64,000 bases of DNA from Coffea arabica (GCF_036785885.1 NC_092317.1:3164501-3228500), one strand, 5' to 3'; positions 23,401 through 36,032 are shown, counted from the first letter of the stretch. Numbers and translations: made by a program. Notes: a model not told the origin generated them from the sequence alone.

Positions 23401-25239
23401 GTAGATTATAATCATTTTTTAAATCCTTTCAAATTTATGTAGTTTTGCATCACTGATTTGGTTTTGGGAGCAGAAATTGTTACATGAGATACCTGGATAG
23501 TCAGCAAGTTGTTTAAGTTGGAGACCACAGTTACTGTATCTCGAATATTTGTAGATCTGTCCCAGCATGAAGGGCATTGTTTAGCTAATGAATTGAACCA
23601 TGTATTTGTTTTGAAGTGTTGCATTTTATTTTCTATGTGCACGCCAAATCTTTGCACAGTGGAATTTGGACCAGATGTTGGTGTGCATCATTTAGCTAAT
23701 CAATCAATTCACTTGATGTTCATGTATTTTGTATGACAAGACAATCAGGGTCCTCTTTCTGGGCTCATTTCAATTCAGACGGACAAAGAGTATTGCGTTG
23801 AATAGAATCAAATCCTACATTAACAGGATGCGGTTACACGCTATTGAGTTTGAGAGTGCAAAAGCCCCTAATCGAAAATCTCTTTACAAATTTCATGTGT
23901 GCACTTTGCCCAAAAGGAATATTCTGTTGGACGATCACTGTTGTCAGTCATGTCACACTAACTTTTGATGCCGCACAGCCTCACAGGTGAGAACACATTC
24001 AGACTTGAAGGAAGGATGCAAGTTCCAACATTCCGGCGGATGCACAAATGTGGATCACGTTTGAAACTTTGTATCAACAAGTATCTCCAACTAGCTACCG
24101 CTTATCAAGAAGTTTGTGTTCCATTTCCAGTTCCACCTTTCAGCATATGCCAGGATCGACAAATTCCATTCTACGTATGATAAACTAGCAAGGTTCCGCC
24201 TGACACCTCGGTAGTTGCCTTAGATCTAAAGTTACTAGTATCACGACATGGCCACCAGCAAAATCACACACAACCTTCTATCAGTTATTGGCGTTTCTTA
24301 CAATGTCGCAAGATTGTGCAAGGGCACATTCACATGAGAGCTCGTCCACCAAACTTATCAGCAGATTGTCAAACTTCATGAAAATCTTCCAGGATTAACA
24401 AGTGGCACTATTAGTGGCTGCATGTCTATCAATCTGAAATCAACTTGGGACTAATAATTGCGCATAATAATCAAAAGGAAAGTGTTAGAGGACTTACTTT
24501 CACAGCAGTGCCTACTTGTTACTGAAGGAATGATGCAAAACAAAATCACCTTGCATATTTCCTCTCTCTCTGCAAAAAATAAATAATTTTCATACTGGGC
24601 ATAAAACTTGGAAGCTAAACAGAACTGTAAAATAGGAATAATTGCCACCATAGTCTAATACTCCAATCATCCACCAAAGGATGACGGGAAAATTGTAAGT
24701 TCTAAGTTGTAGTTTCTTTAGAAAACAATCTGGAACAGAAGCATTTATAGTGGTACTTAGAGTGGGAAAATAGCAGTCCACTAGCAATACAAAAAACTTT
24801 ACTATGATCTGTACCTCAGGCATGAAACTATATGAGTTTGTGAACTTGCAACCAAATCTTACCTCCATTTATCAAGTGTATGTACTTCACACTTCAGATG
24901 TCACAAGTCACCTACACAGAAAATAGTAATTATATCAAACGACAGCGCCAGATGGCTTTTCCTCCAAAAATCAAGGATTCAGATTAAAATTTAAAAACTT
25001 TCCATCTACTTTGATTTTACCATGACAGTAGGTTTTAGATATTAGCAAATGGAGCCAAAGTACTCCTATACTAGCTCTCAATGTGCTGTATAGCATGTAT
25101 TCTCTACTTCCAGGGTAACACACATAATTTAGTCCTTGAGACAGCTCCTTCATCTCATGCAAGGCACTAATGTGTTGGTTAACTTCAGATACTCTTGTTT
25201 GAAGTACAATAAAAGTTTCAAGTTCTTCCTTGCACTTAA
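23401..25239. other. Convergent intergenic region
   Basis: Between the 3' ends of the O-fucosyltransferase gene (+) and a PPR gene (-). It should hold both 3' UTRs. Several short open frames exist but none has a family resemblance. I see no other feature. Confidence 0.5.
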
Positions 25240-27702
25240 CTAACTGAAACTTTGATATTTCCTCAGTTCCTGATAATGTTCTTCTTTAATCAATGCATGC
25301 AAGATATGTGAGGCCTCAGAAGTCATTCCATTAGTTGAATATTGGTCAAACACCAAAGAGTATTTTTCAGCAACATGGAGCTCTTGCTCATTTAAGTTGC
25401 ATGAGACAATGCTTCTCCATTGCTCTGATATTCCTTCGGAGCAAATACCATGCAAGAAGGCAGCAAAACTGATGGGATTTGAAATACATCCCTTGCTAGC
25501 TATTTTATTTCTTAACTGCAGTGCTGTTCTGAACATACCACGCAAACAAAGACAAACAATTATGGAACTGTACACTGCTGTCTGACAATCACAACCATCG
25601 GATATCATTCTTTGATAGACATCCAGAAACACAGACTTACTATAGTTAGACATCTTTTCTTGCTTGGATATATCAAGTACACTGTTTGAAAATCCCTTAA
25701 CCAGAAAGTGAAATGTAATGTCATTGGGAGTGCACTTGCTAATCAGCATTTGGTCAAAAAAGAAGGCTCCTTTTGCAAGGTTTCCTACCGTACAAAAGCC
25801 ACCTATTATTGTGGTATAAGTCACAACATTAGGCATCAAACCACTCAACTGCATCTCCCTAAGAATCTTTTCAGCTCCTGCAAGATCTCCATTGCGACAA
25901 AACCCATTGATTAGACTGGTATATGTTACCACATTAGGAGTACAATTTCGTTTGATCATGTTTCCAAGCATCACCAATGCACCAACCAGATAATGCTGCT
26001 TTATGTATCCATCAATAATGGTGGAATAAGTAAATTCATCTGGAAAAATGTTTCTCTCCATCATTATATTCATCCACGATACTGCATCTTTCATCAACCC
26101 AAATTTACAGAATCCCTTAATCAAGGCATTATATCCCACAACTCCAGGATTTACTCCAGTCTTAATTATTTTCTTAAACAGTTTCTTTGCCCCATCCAGG
26201 TCACCATCTCTGATAAATCCATCCACTAATGTTGCATAGTTATATGCATCAGGTAACAACTTGTGGCCAAGCATCTCAGCAAGAAGTTGCTTAGTGTCAG
26301 CAAACCTCCCTTTTTTGCAAAGTCCATTCATCAAAACATTATAGATACCTGCATCTGGAAGCACTCCCCTTTGAATCATCTTGTCTCGAATTGATAAAGC
26401 AACATCAATCTCACCAGAAACCACAAACCCATGCAAAAGAGCTCCATAAGTTACCAGATCAGGTTTATGTCCATGCTCTGTCATCTCAACTAGCAAATTA
26501 GAGGCTCGGTCAAAATTGCCCTGTTTGCAGTAGAGGTGAATAAGAGGAGTATAACTGAACTTGTTAAGCAGTAATTCCCTGTTCCTCGCATGTTCTAGAA
26601 GTTTTTCAGCTTCCTGAGCCTTCTCATCTCTACATGTGCCTGAAATCAATGTATTATATGTCACAATATCAGGATTGCAGCCACCCTCAATCATCTTTCT
26701 TTCAGTCTCCATGGGATCCATTGCACAACCATGCCTGTACTTCGCATCTATAATGCTATTATAAACAGATACATTAATTGCCAATCCCCTTTCATTCATT
26801 TCTTTCAAAAGCTTATCAACATTCTTAAAATCCCCTTCCTTGCAGAACCCATTGATCATTGCTCCATAAGTCTCAACTGTGGGCAAAAATCCCTTTAGTT
26901 TCAACTCCTTAAAAAGCATATAAGCTCTTTCAACATTGCCTTTCTTGCAATGTCCATCAATCAGTATATTGTAAAACACTATATTTGGGATACACCCCTT
27001 TCCCCACCTAGCAAAAATTAATTGCATACCTTTATCAACCTCACCTTCCTTGCACAATCCTCTCACCATTATACCTGTAGTATAATTATCCGCAGAACAA
27101 TTCTCTTCCCCATCAGCTCTCTCAACTGTGTCGCAATATATCCGCATTGCATCATTAATGTTACCTTTCTTCACAAGTCCATTAAGCAAAGAATTATAAG
27201 CCAACACATTTGGCACCAAACCACAGGTATTTACTTCAAAAGAATATAACTCAACGGCTTTATCAACTAAGCCACAATCAGAATAAGCTCTTAGTATTAC
27301 ATCAAAAGCTTCTCGGCTGGGCACTTTCCCTTGGCATTTCATGCTCTTGAGCACAACTTCGACCTCAGAAAAAACTTTAAACTTAGCCAGGAGCTTTAAA
27401 AGAGAAGAATAAGCAAACCCATCCAGAGAACAGCCATAAGGTCTATCAGAGACCCAACCAAAGAACTTAAGCCCTAAATCGGCATTGTGAATTTTATCAA
27501 ACACCAAGTGGGCAATTTCAGATGGGACTATTTCCTCCACTGACAGTCGGGTTTCAAGCATTTCTTCCCATTGAGTTTGTGTCCTAAGGATCTCACACAC
27601 CTCAACTACGAGTCTCTTGATCTGAGTTGGAACCGGAATTTCATGGGTTGACTTGGGATTGGGCTTGAGACGTTTAATCCCAGAAAGAAGGTTTTTAGAC
27701 AT
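25240..27702 (-). CDS. P-class PPR protein, At1g52620-like
   Basis: Intronless 820-residue protein. From about residue 90 to 780 it is built of 35-residue PPR repeats of the plain P class (for example NIVFYNILIDGHCKKGNVER, DIVTYNTLISGTCRDEKAQE, DLVTYGALLHGFVVSGEID, NVVTYTSLINGFCRNGDLA), with no E, DYW or PLS-type motifs. Words such as RWGKGCIPNIVFYN and IDAKYRHG are as I remember them in Arabidopsis At1g52620, which has almost the same length. P-class proteins bind organellar RNA in sequence-specific fashion and stabilise, process or help translate it. The N-terminus is basic and Ser-rich, compatible with organelle targeting, but which organelle I cannot say. The ATG at 27702 is the first in frame. 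Confidence 0.93.
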   Translation of the reverse strand: MSKNLLSGIKRLKPNPKSTHEIPVPTQIKRLVVEVCEILRTQTQWEEMLETRLSVEEIVPSEIAHLVFDKIHNADLGLKFFGWVSDRPYGCSLDGFAYSSLLKLLAKFKVFSEVEVVLKSMKCQGKVPSREAFDVILRAYSDCGLVDKAVELYSFEVNTCGLVPNVLAYNSLLNGLVKKGNINDAMRIYCDTVERADGEENCSADNYTTGIMVRGLCKEGEVDKGMQLIFARWGKGCIPNIVFYNILIDGHCKKGNVERAYMLFKELKLKGFLPTVETYGAMINGFCKEGDFKNVDKLLKEMNERGLAINVSVYNSIIDAKYRHGCAMDPMETERKMIEGGCNPDIVTYNTLISGTCRDEKAQEAEKLLEHARNRELLLNKFSYTPLIHLYCKQGNFDRASNLLVEMTEHGHKPDLVTYGALLHGFVVSGEIDVALSIRDKMIQRGVLPDAGIYNVLMNGLCKKGRFADTKQLLAEMLGHKLLPDAYNYATLVDGFIRDGDLDGAKKLFKKIIKTGVNPGVVGYNALIKGFCKFGLMKDAVSWMNIMMERNIFPDEFTYSTIIDGYIKQHYLVGALVMLGNMIKRNCTPNVVTYTSLINGFCRNGDLAGAEKILREMQLSGLMPNVVTYTTIIGGFCTVGNLAKGAFFFDQMLISKCTPNDITFHFLVKGFSNSVLDISKQEKMSNYSKSVFLDVYQRMISDGCDCQTAVYSSIIVCLCLRGMFRTALQLRNKIASKGCISNPISFAAFLHGICSEGISEQWRSIVSCNLNEQELHVAEKYSLVFDQYSTNGMTSEASHILHALIKEEHYQELRKYQSFS

Positions 27703-30700
27703 GTGAACGGCGAGATTTTTAGGTTTATTTCACCCACAAAATTACAGCTTTTGAGCAGTTTCCTACAGTTTTCATTCATTGGAGATAGAAAATCTGCATA
27801 CGATCAGATAATTACTATTGAGATTTGAGAAGAAAATGCAGACCTTTGATCAACTAATCTGATAAACCTATGCTAATATGACAGCTTGCTTCCAAAAGCT
27901 TTTTGTATCCCTTTTAAGTTAACCTAAAATTTAGGGGGAAAAAAAGGCCGTCAAGAACTCTCACTCCCTTCTTGCTTCCAGGGGAATTAGAAAATTGGCA
28001 TGGTACAATAGCCGGGGTACAAATTCGCTTGGACCAATTGGCGGGAATTGATTTTTCGTGGTGGTCGGTCAACTGTTTTCTCAAGTCTCAAACAGTCAAT
28101 ATATAGAGGAAGATAAGGAGACCTTTAAATTAAAAAAAAAATAATACTAATAAAGAAGAAAACGAGATGGCCAAAAAGGGCCTTAATGGAGGAATAAAAA
28201 GTAGTAATAACCATCAATAGGCCCAAATTGCATTAACAAACGAAGTTGGACGAAGTATTGTCATCCAGGGCCTTTGTAGTTTGTAGATTGCATTCATTGG
28301 AGTGATTATTTTAGCTGGGCAGCAAAAACTTTCTATCTTTACACTTGCAAGAGAAGCAATTTTGTGGCCTGAATACATATGGTATTTTGGTGGTTACACA
28401 CAAATCATCTTCGTCATTGGTGATATTCCTCTGTGATTTCACTTCAAAAGATTTCTGTCTGTGATATAAAGAAAAAATAGCACAAGGGCTGGATGGAAAC
28501 GTTGTAAACTAAACAATTTAGCTCCTTATATCGGCAAAGATCAAACGTAAATCTTATTAGTTCATATTGGGTATAGATTAGATCCTGAATGGCATGGAGG
28601 AGAGGGTAGGTTGACAGTGCTTCAATTGGAGTACAATGAGATGCTGCACAGTTCATGTTGTATACAAGCTGGCACTTCAATACAAGAGTTAAAGTTTAAA
28701 CGACTATATCTGAAGCCCTTGAATCTATCCAGCAGCTGACGAAATTTCCCTGCCTTCCCATGAAAGGATCATGATGTTCTCATAGAATTCTTGCTGTAGC
28801 ACTCCCTTTGGCATGGATGAAACTTAGTGATCCAATCACGAGGAACTTGCGCTGTCATCATTATGAAAAACATAATAGATGCACCCTTTTCTTCCATCCC
28901 AGTGATGAAATTTACGTATGCAAAAACAGGTACCAATGCTCTTGTTTATGGGAAATATAGTTGACATAATGATGCCAGTAATCTGGATTCTTTTGCATGT
29001 GATAAGAATTGCAGTTCCGACAAATAGCAGGTTCCAAAGCCATGTCCATCTTTATTCCTTCTAAATTTGGCCAAGAAGATAGGGTACAGTATATGTTATA
29101 TCTGACCTTCAAGCCAGTCAACAAACTCTAGAACAAACTTGCAGACACACCCGCTACTTGCCTTATTACCTGCATCAGAAATGGAAATATTATCGTTATC
29201 TCCGGAACAAACTGCAAAAGGTTGACAAATAGGATAATAGCATATACTTCTTCTTCTAGTTACTTTTTATAAGTGGGAACAGTATATACTTCTATATGTT
29301 TTATGAGCATTTCCTGGGCATACCAATATACGTCTAGGAAACTCAGCGTGCCCACCAAGTCTGAAGATGCTTCAAGGGGTCCATATATATGTTCATTGGG
29401 TGTAAGGTTGCAGTGTTTAAGTGGCCATTCATATTACATTTTCTAGAATAAACTTCAAGAAAATATGGAAATGAAGCATGTGCTTAGCTTTCTACCTAAA
29501 CCATGTCACGTATTTCATGAAAATTCTCCCCAGTCTCAATCTTCGCTAGTGCAACGGTGCAATCGGTCGTATCTGAATACATCCATCCAGCTATCCATCC
29601 TGGCACCGGACAACGGTTTTGTACGTAAACAATGAGCAGAAGGGGCAGCTTGTATATCACTGCATATAACATATATTATAAGTTTTACCTGTCACAGCAT
29701 AAATGTAAATCCTGTCATAGAACTCCTCTAGATTGAGTAAAGATGCAATGCAGAAATTTATATGTAGAGTTACATGAAAATTCTAGAAGACTATGATCAG
29801 TAATGAGCAGACTAAGAATAATCTCTCATGTAAAAATGGTAGTTCCAAAATTTCCAGAACAGGTTCTTAACATGCATGGCAACAATTTTCAATATCATAA
29901 ATTGTATCATACAAGTTATTGAAAAAATTAACAGATCCAGGCTTTCCATATACATTAATTTGCTGTGCCAAGCAACCTTTCTAATTAATTATGTGCACCA
30001 AAAAAAATGAGATAAGTGCTTTAGATGATATCATCCACTCCGGCAAGAGGACAACACCCACATCACCTGGCGTGCAGGTGCATCCGTTTTTTATCTATAA
30101 AAATATTTCAACATAAATTTTGTTCCTCTTAATAAAGGAATTCAAAATTCACTTAAAAAAAACTGTTTGAATTATGCCTCCAAGAAGGAAAAAGGTCAAT
30201 GACTCTTCTCCAAGCCTCAAACCTAAATTAACACAGAACTGTCAGATCCTTGACCAATCAAATTACAAGAGGTACATAAATATAAAAAACTGCAACAAAA
30301 GATACTTATTTTTAGTAGTCACTGGAACATTAATTCTTTAAATCTCCGACTACAAAGCAATTATAATTACAGCTTTCAACAACAGAACCTTCCTTTAGTA
30401 AATGTATCATCTATCAAAGAAACGCATCCTCTGCCTTCAACACCTGATAGCTGATGACTTTAATTGTCAATTTAGTAACATTTGGACCCTGTCTATTCAA
30501 TAAACTCTCCCTCCGTGGAAAAGTGACTTTTACAGAAACAATTAAATGCTAAAATGTTTTAGCCTCTTCAGATTTAAGATTCAATCGACATGTTTCATTA
30601 CATGCTTTCTCCTAATCACCGTGACCCAGCCCATGGCTCCCAGGTTATTAAGTAGAATTGACTTTATATACAGCCAATTCTAATAAGCAGGGCAAAGAGC

Positions 30701-31100
30701 AAAAGAAAATAAAAAGTAGCTTGTGAAATTACCATTTGCATCACACCCTTTGACATCTCAATTCAGGGATTTCAGCTGCCATTCTGTTCCATTTTTCTCA
30801 TATGACTACCGGTACCGAAATAACAAAAGAAACACATTAAACTCTCAGAGAAATTTGTGTCCTGTGGTAGCAAATAAGCAGATAATTTTTGTCGGAAAAT
30901 GGAATTGTGAGTTATGCAAAAGCTACTTCTGCATGGGGGTGAACACATGTCACAGACTTATCACAGACTCGTGAGAGAGAGAGAGAGAGAGACTCACAAA
31001 AATTTAGATGATTAAAGTTTTGGCAGATATTCAATTCTCCAGGGTCTTCATTGACACCATAGCTTTTACTTAAGACAAAGAAGAAGCACCGTCTTCTGAA
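27703..31100. other. Intergenic stretch between two PPR genes
   Basis: About 3.4 kb. It starts with the promoter of the At1g52620-like gene and ends with the 3' flank of the next PPR gene. A (GA)n run lies at 30972-30992. I found no further open frame with family resemblance and no terminal-repeat element. Confidence 0.45.
30972..30992. repeat. (GA)n microsatellite
   Basis: About ten GA units in the 3' flank of the mitochondrial-type PPR gene. GA/TC runs near plant genes can bind BPC-type factors, but this is only a sequence observation. Confidence 0.85.
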
Positions 31101-31179
31101 TACTGATCCATGAAAAGTGCTAATCAGGCTGCGGTTGCCTCAACAGCCTTAAGTAGAGAACGATGACGAGCTCCAAAAA

Positions 31180-32436
31180 TCACAGTTTAGTTTCAGTTTG
31201 AATATTCCCATATTTTCTTGTCAGCATAGACTGCATGGTATTCATTTGATGTGCAGAAAAAGGTGGTGTCCTTTTCTTAGCCAAACTGATCACAAATTTT
31301 GCCTTATCAATTTTTCCAGTCTTCCGTAGCCCTTCAAGTAGCTTTAGTATAGTGTCGATGCTTGGAAACCAATTCTTTTCCATGCTTTTTTTAGACATCG
31401 TATATGCTAAATCAAAGTCATTGGCTTCGCAGAGATAATGAATCATTGTCTGATAAATTTTGACATTTGGTTGAATGCCTCGATCAGGTAAATGTGAATA
31501 AATCCTTTTTGCCATATCAAGAAATCCAGCTCGGTAGAACCCTTTGATCAACAAGTTATATGTGACCTCATCTGGTTTTAGACCTAGGTGATGCATCAAA
31601 CCCACTAATTTATTAGCATCCCAAGACCGACCTTTATTCACCAAGAATTGGATTCTGACATTGAATGTGGCAAGGTTAGGCAAACAACCATTGAGAATCA
31701 TAAGGTTCCACAACCCATTACCAATATGCCGCTGGTTAAACTTATAAAAAGCTGATATAAGCGTCGTATATGTAACCACATCAGGTCTTATTCCCAACTT
31801 TTCCATCTCTAACATGATCAAATGTGCCCTATCCAATATTCCCATTTCACATACTGCCTTGATGACGATATTCACAGAGTATACATCTAGCTTGACACCA
31901 CACTCTAAAGGAGCCTCCCTAAAAAATGACTCAATTGCCTCCAAATCATGGGATAGAGTCAGAACCTTCAGTGCAGCATTGAACGCCTTGACGGTTCGCT
32001 GACAACCATACAAATGCATGTCAAAGAACGTATTAACAGCTTGCTTAAACATACCTGCCTTTCCATACAGCATTATAATCCGAATGATAAACCCTTCGCG
32101 ACGACCTTGGGGCAAAATTTTCTGATGTTCAAGTAAATTTTCAATATAATCAAATCTGCCCGCCCCAGCTAATCGAGAAACCGTGTCCTCAAATGCAAAC
32201 CGGTTTTCAACAACTAACTTATTACGAGCATTAGCCTTGAACAAATTAAATAACTTCTCAGGGTCCCTTTCCTTCTTCAACTTGACAAGGGCTGGCTCAT
32301 CTAACTCTATGGGTTCCCTTACCACATTGGAAACCGGCCTCTCCCTAACAGAGTTAACATTCTCAGTACACGTAATAGCAGCCGCTACAATGTGGGTTGC
32401 AGTGCCAAATCTGCGAACCAGGCGCAGAGATAGCAT
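31180..32436 (-). CDS. P-class PPR protein, At1g80150-like, probably mitochondrial
   Basis: Intronless, 418 residues. The first 25 residues (MLSLRLVRRFGTATHIVAAA) are Arg-rich and lack acidic residues, a good mitochondrial presequence. Next comes KLKKERDPEKLFNLFKANAR, then LAGAGRFDYIENLLEHQK and GRREGFIIRIIMLYGKAGM, a lead that I recall from Arabidopsis At1g80150 (mitochondrial). About eight P-type PPR repeats follow, such as DVVTYTTLISAFYKFNQR and NVKIYQTMIHYLCEANDFD, ending in a short basic tail. It should bind mitochondrial RNA. In Arabidopsis At1g80150 sits next to the glyoxalase-like At1g80160; here a glyoxalase-like gene is 23 kb away with other genes between. Confidence 0.9.
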   Translation of the reverse strand: MLSLRLVRRFGTATHIVAAAITCTENVNSVRERPVSNVVREPIELDEPALVKLKKERDPEKLFNLFKANARNKLVVENRFAFEDTVSRLAGAGRFDYIENLLEHQKILPQGRREGFIIRIIMLYGKAGMFKQAVNTFFDMHLYGCQRTVKAFNAALKVLTLSHDLEAIESFFREAPLECGVKLDVYSVNIVIKAVCEMGILDRAHLIMLEMEKLGIRPDVVTYTTLISAFYKFNQRHIGNGLWNLMILNGCLPNLATFNVRIQFLVNKGRSWDANKLVGLMHHLGLKPDEVTYNLLIKGFYRAGFLDMAKRIYSHLPDRGIQPNVKIYQTMIHYLCEANDFDLAYTMSKKSMEKNWFPSIDTILKLLEGLRKTGKIDKAKFVISLAKKRTPPFSAHQMNTMQSMLTRKYGNIQTETKL

Positions 32437-32449
32437 GTTCTAAAATGCC

Positions 32450-33395
32450 CCCCTTCAAAACCAAACATGCCCGCCACCAAAAATCAAAACTTTAGCCAAT
32501 ATTCTCAGAAAGCATCCAATGCCCATCTAAAAATAACCCAATCCAGTTCAGCATCAAATAAAATAAATCAGGTCCATCATACCCAATCAATCGATGAATC
32601 AATCAAAAACTCCTAAAGAATGTAATAGCCAATATGAACGTACGAAAACGTAAAAAGAAACCAGAAAATTTAATAAAATATCAGAAACCCAAAAAGGGTT
32701 TTAATATGGGGCTCTAGGTTTATGTATATATACTTATTTGTAAGTATAAATATATGAGATTGTGGAAACAAGGCTTTATAACGGATAGCAGTACAAGTCT
32801 TAGGGATGGAAAATGGAATTTACCGGGTGATGGAACATTGATGGGGAGCTCTGAGGGGATCCTGGCGTGTGTTGTGCGTTTTTTTTTCTGTTTTTTTTTT
32901 TATTTTGTTTCCGGTTAAGCAACAAGCTGGTGGTGGTAGAGGGTTTTGCGTCAGCTGGGGGAGCTAGGTATTGGGCTTTTGAGGGGTGTGGGAAGCGGGA
33001 TTTATCAACTGGAGGTGGATGCATGGTAAGAAAGTCGCACTGCCTAGGTGGCGGTGATTTTTCGGATGCATTTTACTACCAAGTCAAACAACCATTTTTC
33101 TCATTTTGTTAGTTTATCACATATTTAACACCACGGACTGATTTTTTATTTCTTATTTTTAAAGAAACTCCAGATATTCGAGAGAAAATGATTTCTTACT
33201 TATTTCTTCTTTTTTTCTTTTTCGTTTTTCAAGTTCCTCTCTTGTTCATTGCTGCTTGGTTAGACGAGACTTTGTAGCGATTTCTTCATGAAAATGGATA
33301 ATTTTTTTGTTGACTAAACAAGCATCTTTAGCGGATGAACATTAGGACCATGCTAAAATGATTCACCTTCCTGTTAAAAAACTCCATCCCAATAA
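32450..33395. other. Upstream region of the PPR gene
   Basis: Holds the promoter of the mitochondrial-type PPR gene (minus strand) and AT-rich DNA up to a MULE-like element. The open frame at 32867-33112 is dominated by a T-run and is not supported. Confidence 0.4.
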
Positions 33396-33404
33396 CCTGT
33401 AGAC

Positions 33405-34793
33405 AATGTTTTTAAACTCGGACCGGTCAGTGAACCGGAGAGGTTGCCGGTTCGCGGTCCGATCGGTTCGACCGGCCGGTTCATAAGTTCACTGTTTTTT
33501 TTTTTTTTTTTGGTTAAATACTAAGCAAGTTTCATTCTACACTTGAACTTTACCAACATAACTTAATTTAAGTTATGATAATAATAAATTTCGTAAAAGT
33601 TATACATAAAACATGGAATGATAAATATAATTAAAATATCATAATTCACCACAAGTTTTCATAAATTCATTATAAACATAAATAGATACAATCCAAATGT
33701 TCACCAATTATCACAAATAAAAACACAAAAAATAAATAAATTAAATATTGTAATTCTAAAACAACCCTTAACAAAATCCATAAAAGAGTTCAAGTTAAGA
33801 CAAACCATTTGAATAGCAAACTTTTATAAGTGGCATGATAAGTAACCACACCACCTTCACAATTTAATCAACTTAAGCTGAAAAAGTTAAAATTTTATTA
33901 TAAAAATATAAATCTAATTGCTCAAACTAAAAAAAAACTAAAAATTTTTGAAAAACAAATATACAGTTAAACACATAAAAAATTAATTGCTACTAAACAT
34001 TACTAATTAACATGTTATATTAAATTCAATGATCCTATACCATTAATTATTTTAAATTCAATTATCAATAGCTTTGATTATGTGCCAACTACCATATTTT
34101 TTACCAGCCCAATGTTATTATTTGTAATTCCTACCCAATTCCTACATGGATGTGCACTACTTTTGCAAAAATTTCATCCTTAATTAATCAAATAAAAATA
34201 AAACAAAAAATGAGGGAAACATATGAAAATTGAGGGGAAAAAGAAGAAAATGCAAAAAAATCAACTAAAGATAATAATATAGAAAAAAAAAGCCTTGAAA
34301 AGAAAAAAAATTAAACTTACCAAGATGTTGGAAAACAAGAAAAGTTGAAATTTTCAACTTGTTTACAATCTGCTAAAGATAATAACCTGATAATAATGGT
34401 GAAGACTTGAGAAAATCTTGTTGTGGATATTTGGGTTAAAAATGGTTAAGAAGAAAAAATTGAAAAAAAAAATAAGAGAAGAACTTGATGTTTTAATATA
34501 TTTTTTAGTCAAGTAGAATTCTCAACAAACTTAACTACAGTCTAGTGGTAAGATTGTCACATGCAAATCCTGAGACTCAGGTTCAAATCATGGCTACACC
34601 ATTCTTGATATTTTATATTTTGTTGAAAAATTTAAAAAACTGCCGGTTCACGGTTCACACGGTTCGTCCGGGTTTCAACGGTTCTCCATGAACTTCCGGC
34701 TTTAGCATTAGACCGGACCGGTGACATGGCCGGTCACCGGTTCGCGGTCCAACCGGTCGAACCGGCCGGTCCGGTCCGGTTCTAAAAACACTG
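33405..34793. mobile_element. Mutator-like non-autonomous element with CCGG-rich ends
   Basis: A 1,389-bp element. Left end AATGTTTTTAAACTCGGACC and the reverse complement of the right end CAGTGTTTTTAGAACCGGAC are inverted repeats. A perfect 9-bp duplication CCTGTAGAC flanks it (33396-33404 and 34794-34802), which points to the Mutator-like superfamily. Inside each end is a run of CCGGT/ACCGG words over 60-110 bp, with an AT-rich core of about 1.1 kb and no transposase frame. A tRNA-like A box and B box lie near its right end (listed separately). Confidence 0.75.
34543..34590 (+). repeat. tRNA-like A and B boxes (possible SINE fragment)
   Basis: TAGTGGTAAGA (34543-34553) fits a Pol III A box and GGTTCAAATCA (34580-34590) fits a B box, with 26 bases between them. 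The surrounding sequence does not fold into a complete tRNA, so this is a SINE-like or tRNA-derived fragment rather than a tRNA gene. It lies within the right part of the MULE-like element at 33405-34793. Confidence 0.4.
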
Positions 34794-34827
34794 CCTGTAG
34801 ACGTGATGTGTCATTTGTGATTCATGC

Positions 34828-35556
34828 TAGGGATAGCAAAAAATACGTGCCGACTCGAAAATTTGTAATATTCGATCTCATTTAATCCATAATATAGGAT
34901 ACTAGATCCGTATTATTTTATCATGTCAAAAGATGATCAGCTACTCGCTTATATATGGGATAGGTTAGGATCACAAAATTAAGAACTCACGAGTACCCGA
35001 TCTGCTCCACACACACACACATATATATATATCTATTTAGTTTTTCATTTTTACATATACTACAAAATAATACTTTTAGAGCGAATTAACTAATTTCATC
35101 AAGCAATTTGCTCTCAAAAAATATGAGAGATTATTTGTTTATAAGCTTTATTTGTATGGGTTATTATCTTATATTTTTAATAAAAGAGGTTAAGTGATGT
35201 AGAATATATATATATATATATATATATGAAAAAATGGTACCACTTATATCAATTTTCATTGATTTTGAATTCTTTTAACTGTTTCCCTTTCTCTTGTATT
35301 CTCTTTGTATGTCTATTTTTTGGGATGAGATTTTTTTTTTAAATAAAATTTGTGTTGAATCTTAGATGAATACATAAAATACAAAATTAAATTAGTATAG
35401 ATCATTTATTTAAAGATTAAATCATAAGCAGGGCAGGGCAATGAATACCGCTGACACGCAGCACGAATAAGAACCGGAAAATTGCTGACTAATTAGATGG
35501 GGACCGAGTCGACCAAATGCTCAAAGGAACGGGTAATTGACCCATGCCCACCCCTA
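34828..35556. mobile_element. hAT-type MITE, second copy
   Basis: The left end TAGGGATAGCAA and the right end (reverse complement TAGGGGTGGGCA) agree at the hAT TAGGG terminus. The 8-bp flanks ATTCATGC (34820-34827) and ATTCATAC (35557-35564) match at 7 of 8 positions. Length 729 bp, close to the two other hAT MITEs here. Near the ends are ACTCG and GACCC words, with an AT-rich core that includes an AT microsatellite (35204-35227). It starts only 34 bp after the MULE-like element ends. Weaker ends imply it is older than its two relatives. Confidence 0.6.
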
Positions 35557-36032
35557 ATTCATACCTATAAGCTCAATATGCAGGCGACTTCTATGGATAT
35601 TATATTATCAACGCAAAAATCATGATTTGTTAGCATGTGAATAATAGCTGGTTATTGCATGCTGTAGACAACATTCTTTTTTTTTTTTTTTAATTTATTC
35701 CCCCTTCAAATGCAAGTTGTGTTATGAAATTTGGGATGCTTAGTAGTTTGATTCTTTGATGGATTCATGGAATAATGGCAGATACCTGATGCGTTTCAGC
35801 AACCAAAGGACAAAAATTGCATCCAAGCAGCAACGATGCTTAACACTGTATTGGTTTTCCTATAGAACAGATATACAAATGCACTTCTATCCTTCCCAAT
35901 CAAGGTAAGAAACAAAAAAATTTTGTATTTCTTATGCAGAACGATTACACTGAAAACTAACACCAAGAGATGAATCGAGCAGCTGTTTCCAATGTATGCC
36001 AGTATTTGTTGCAGCTCCAAGAAGTCTGCACT

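Noticed and set aside
34543-34590. A complete tRNA gene
   Set aside because: A and B box words are present but I could not fold acceptor, D and anticodon stems around them.
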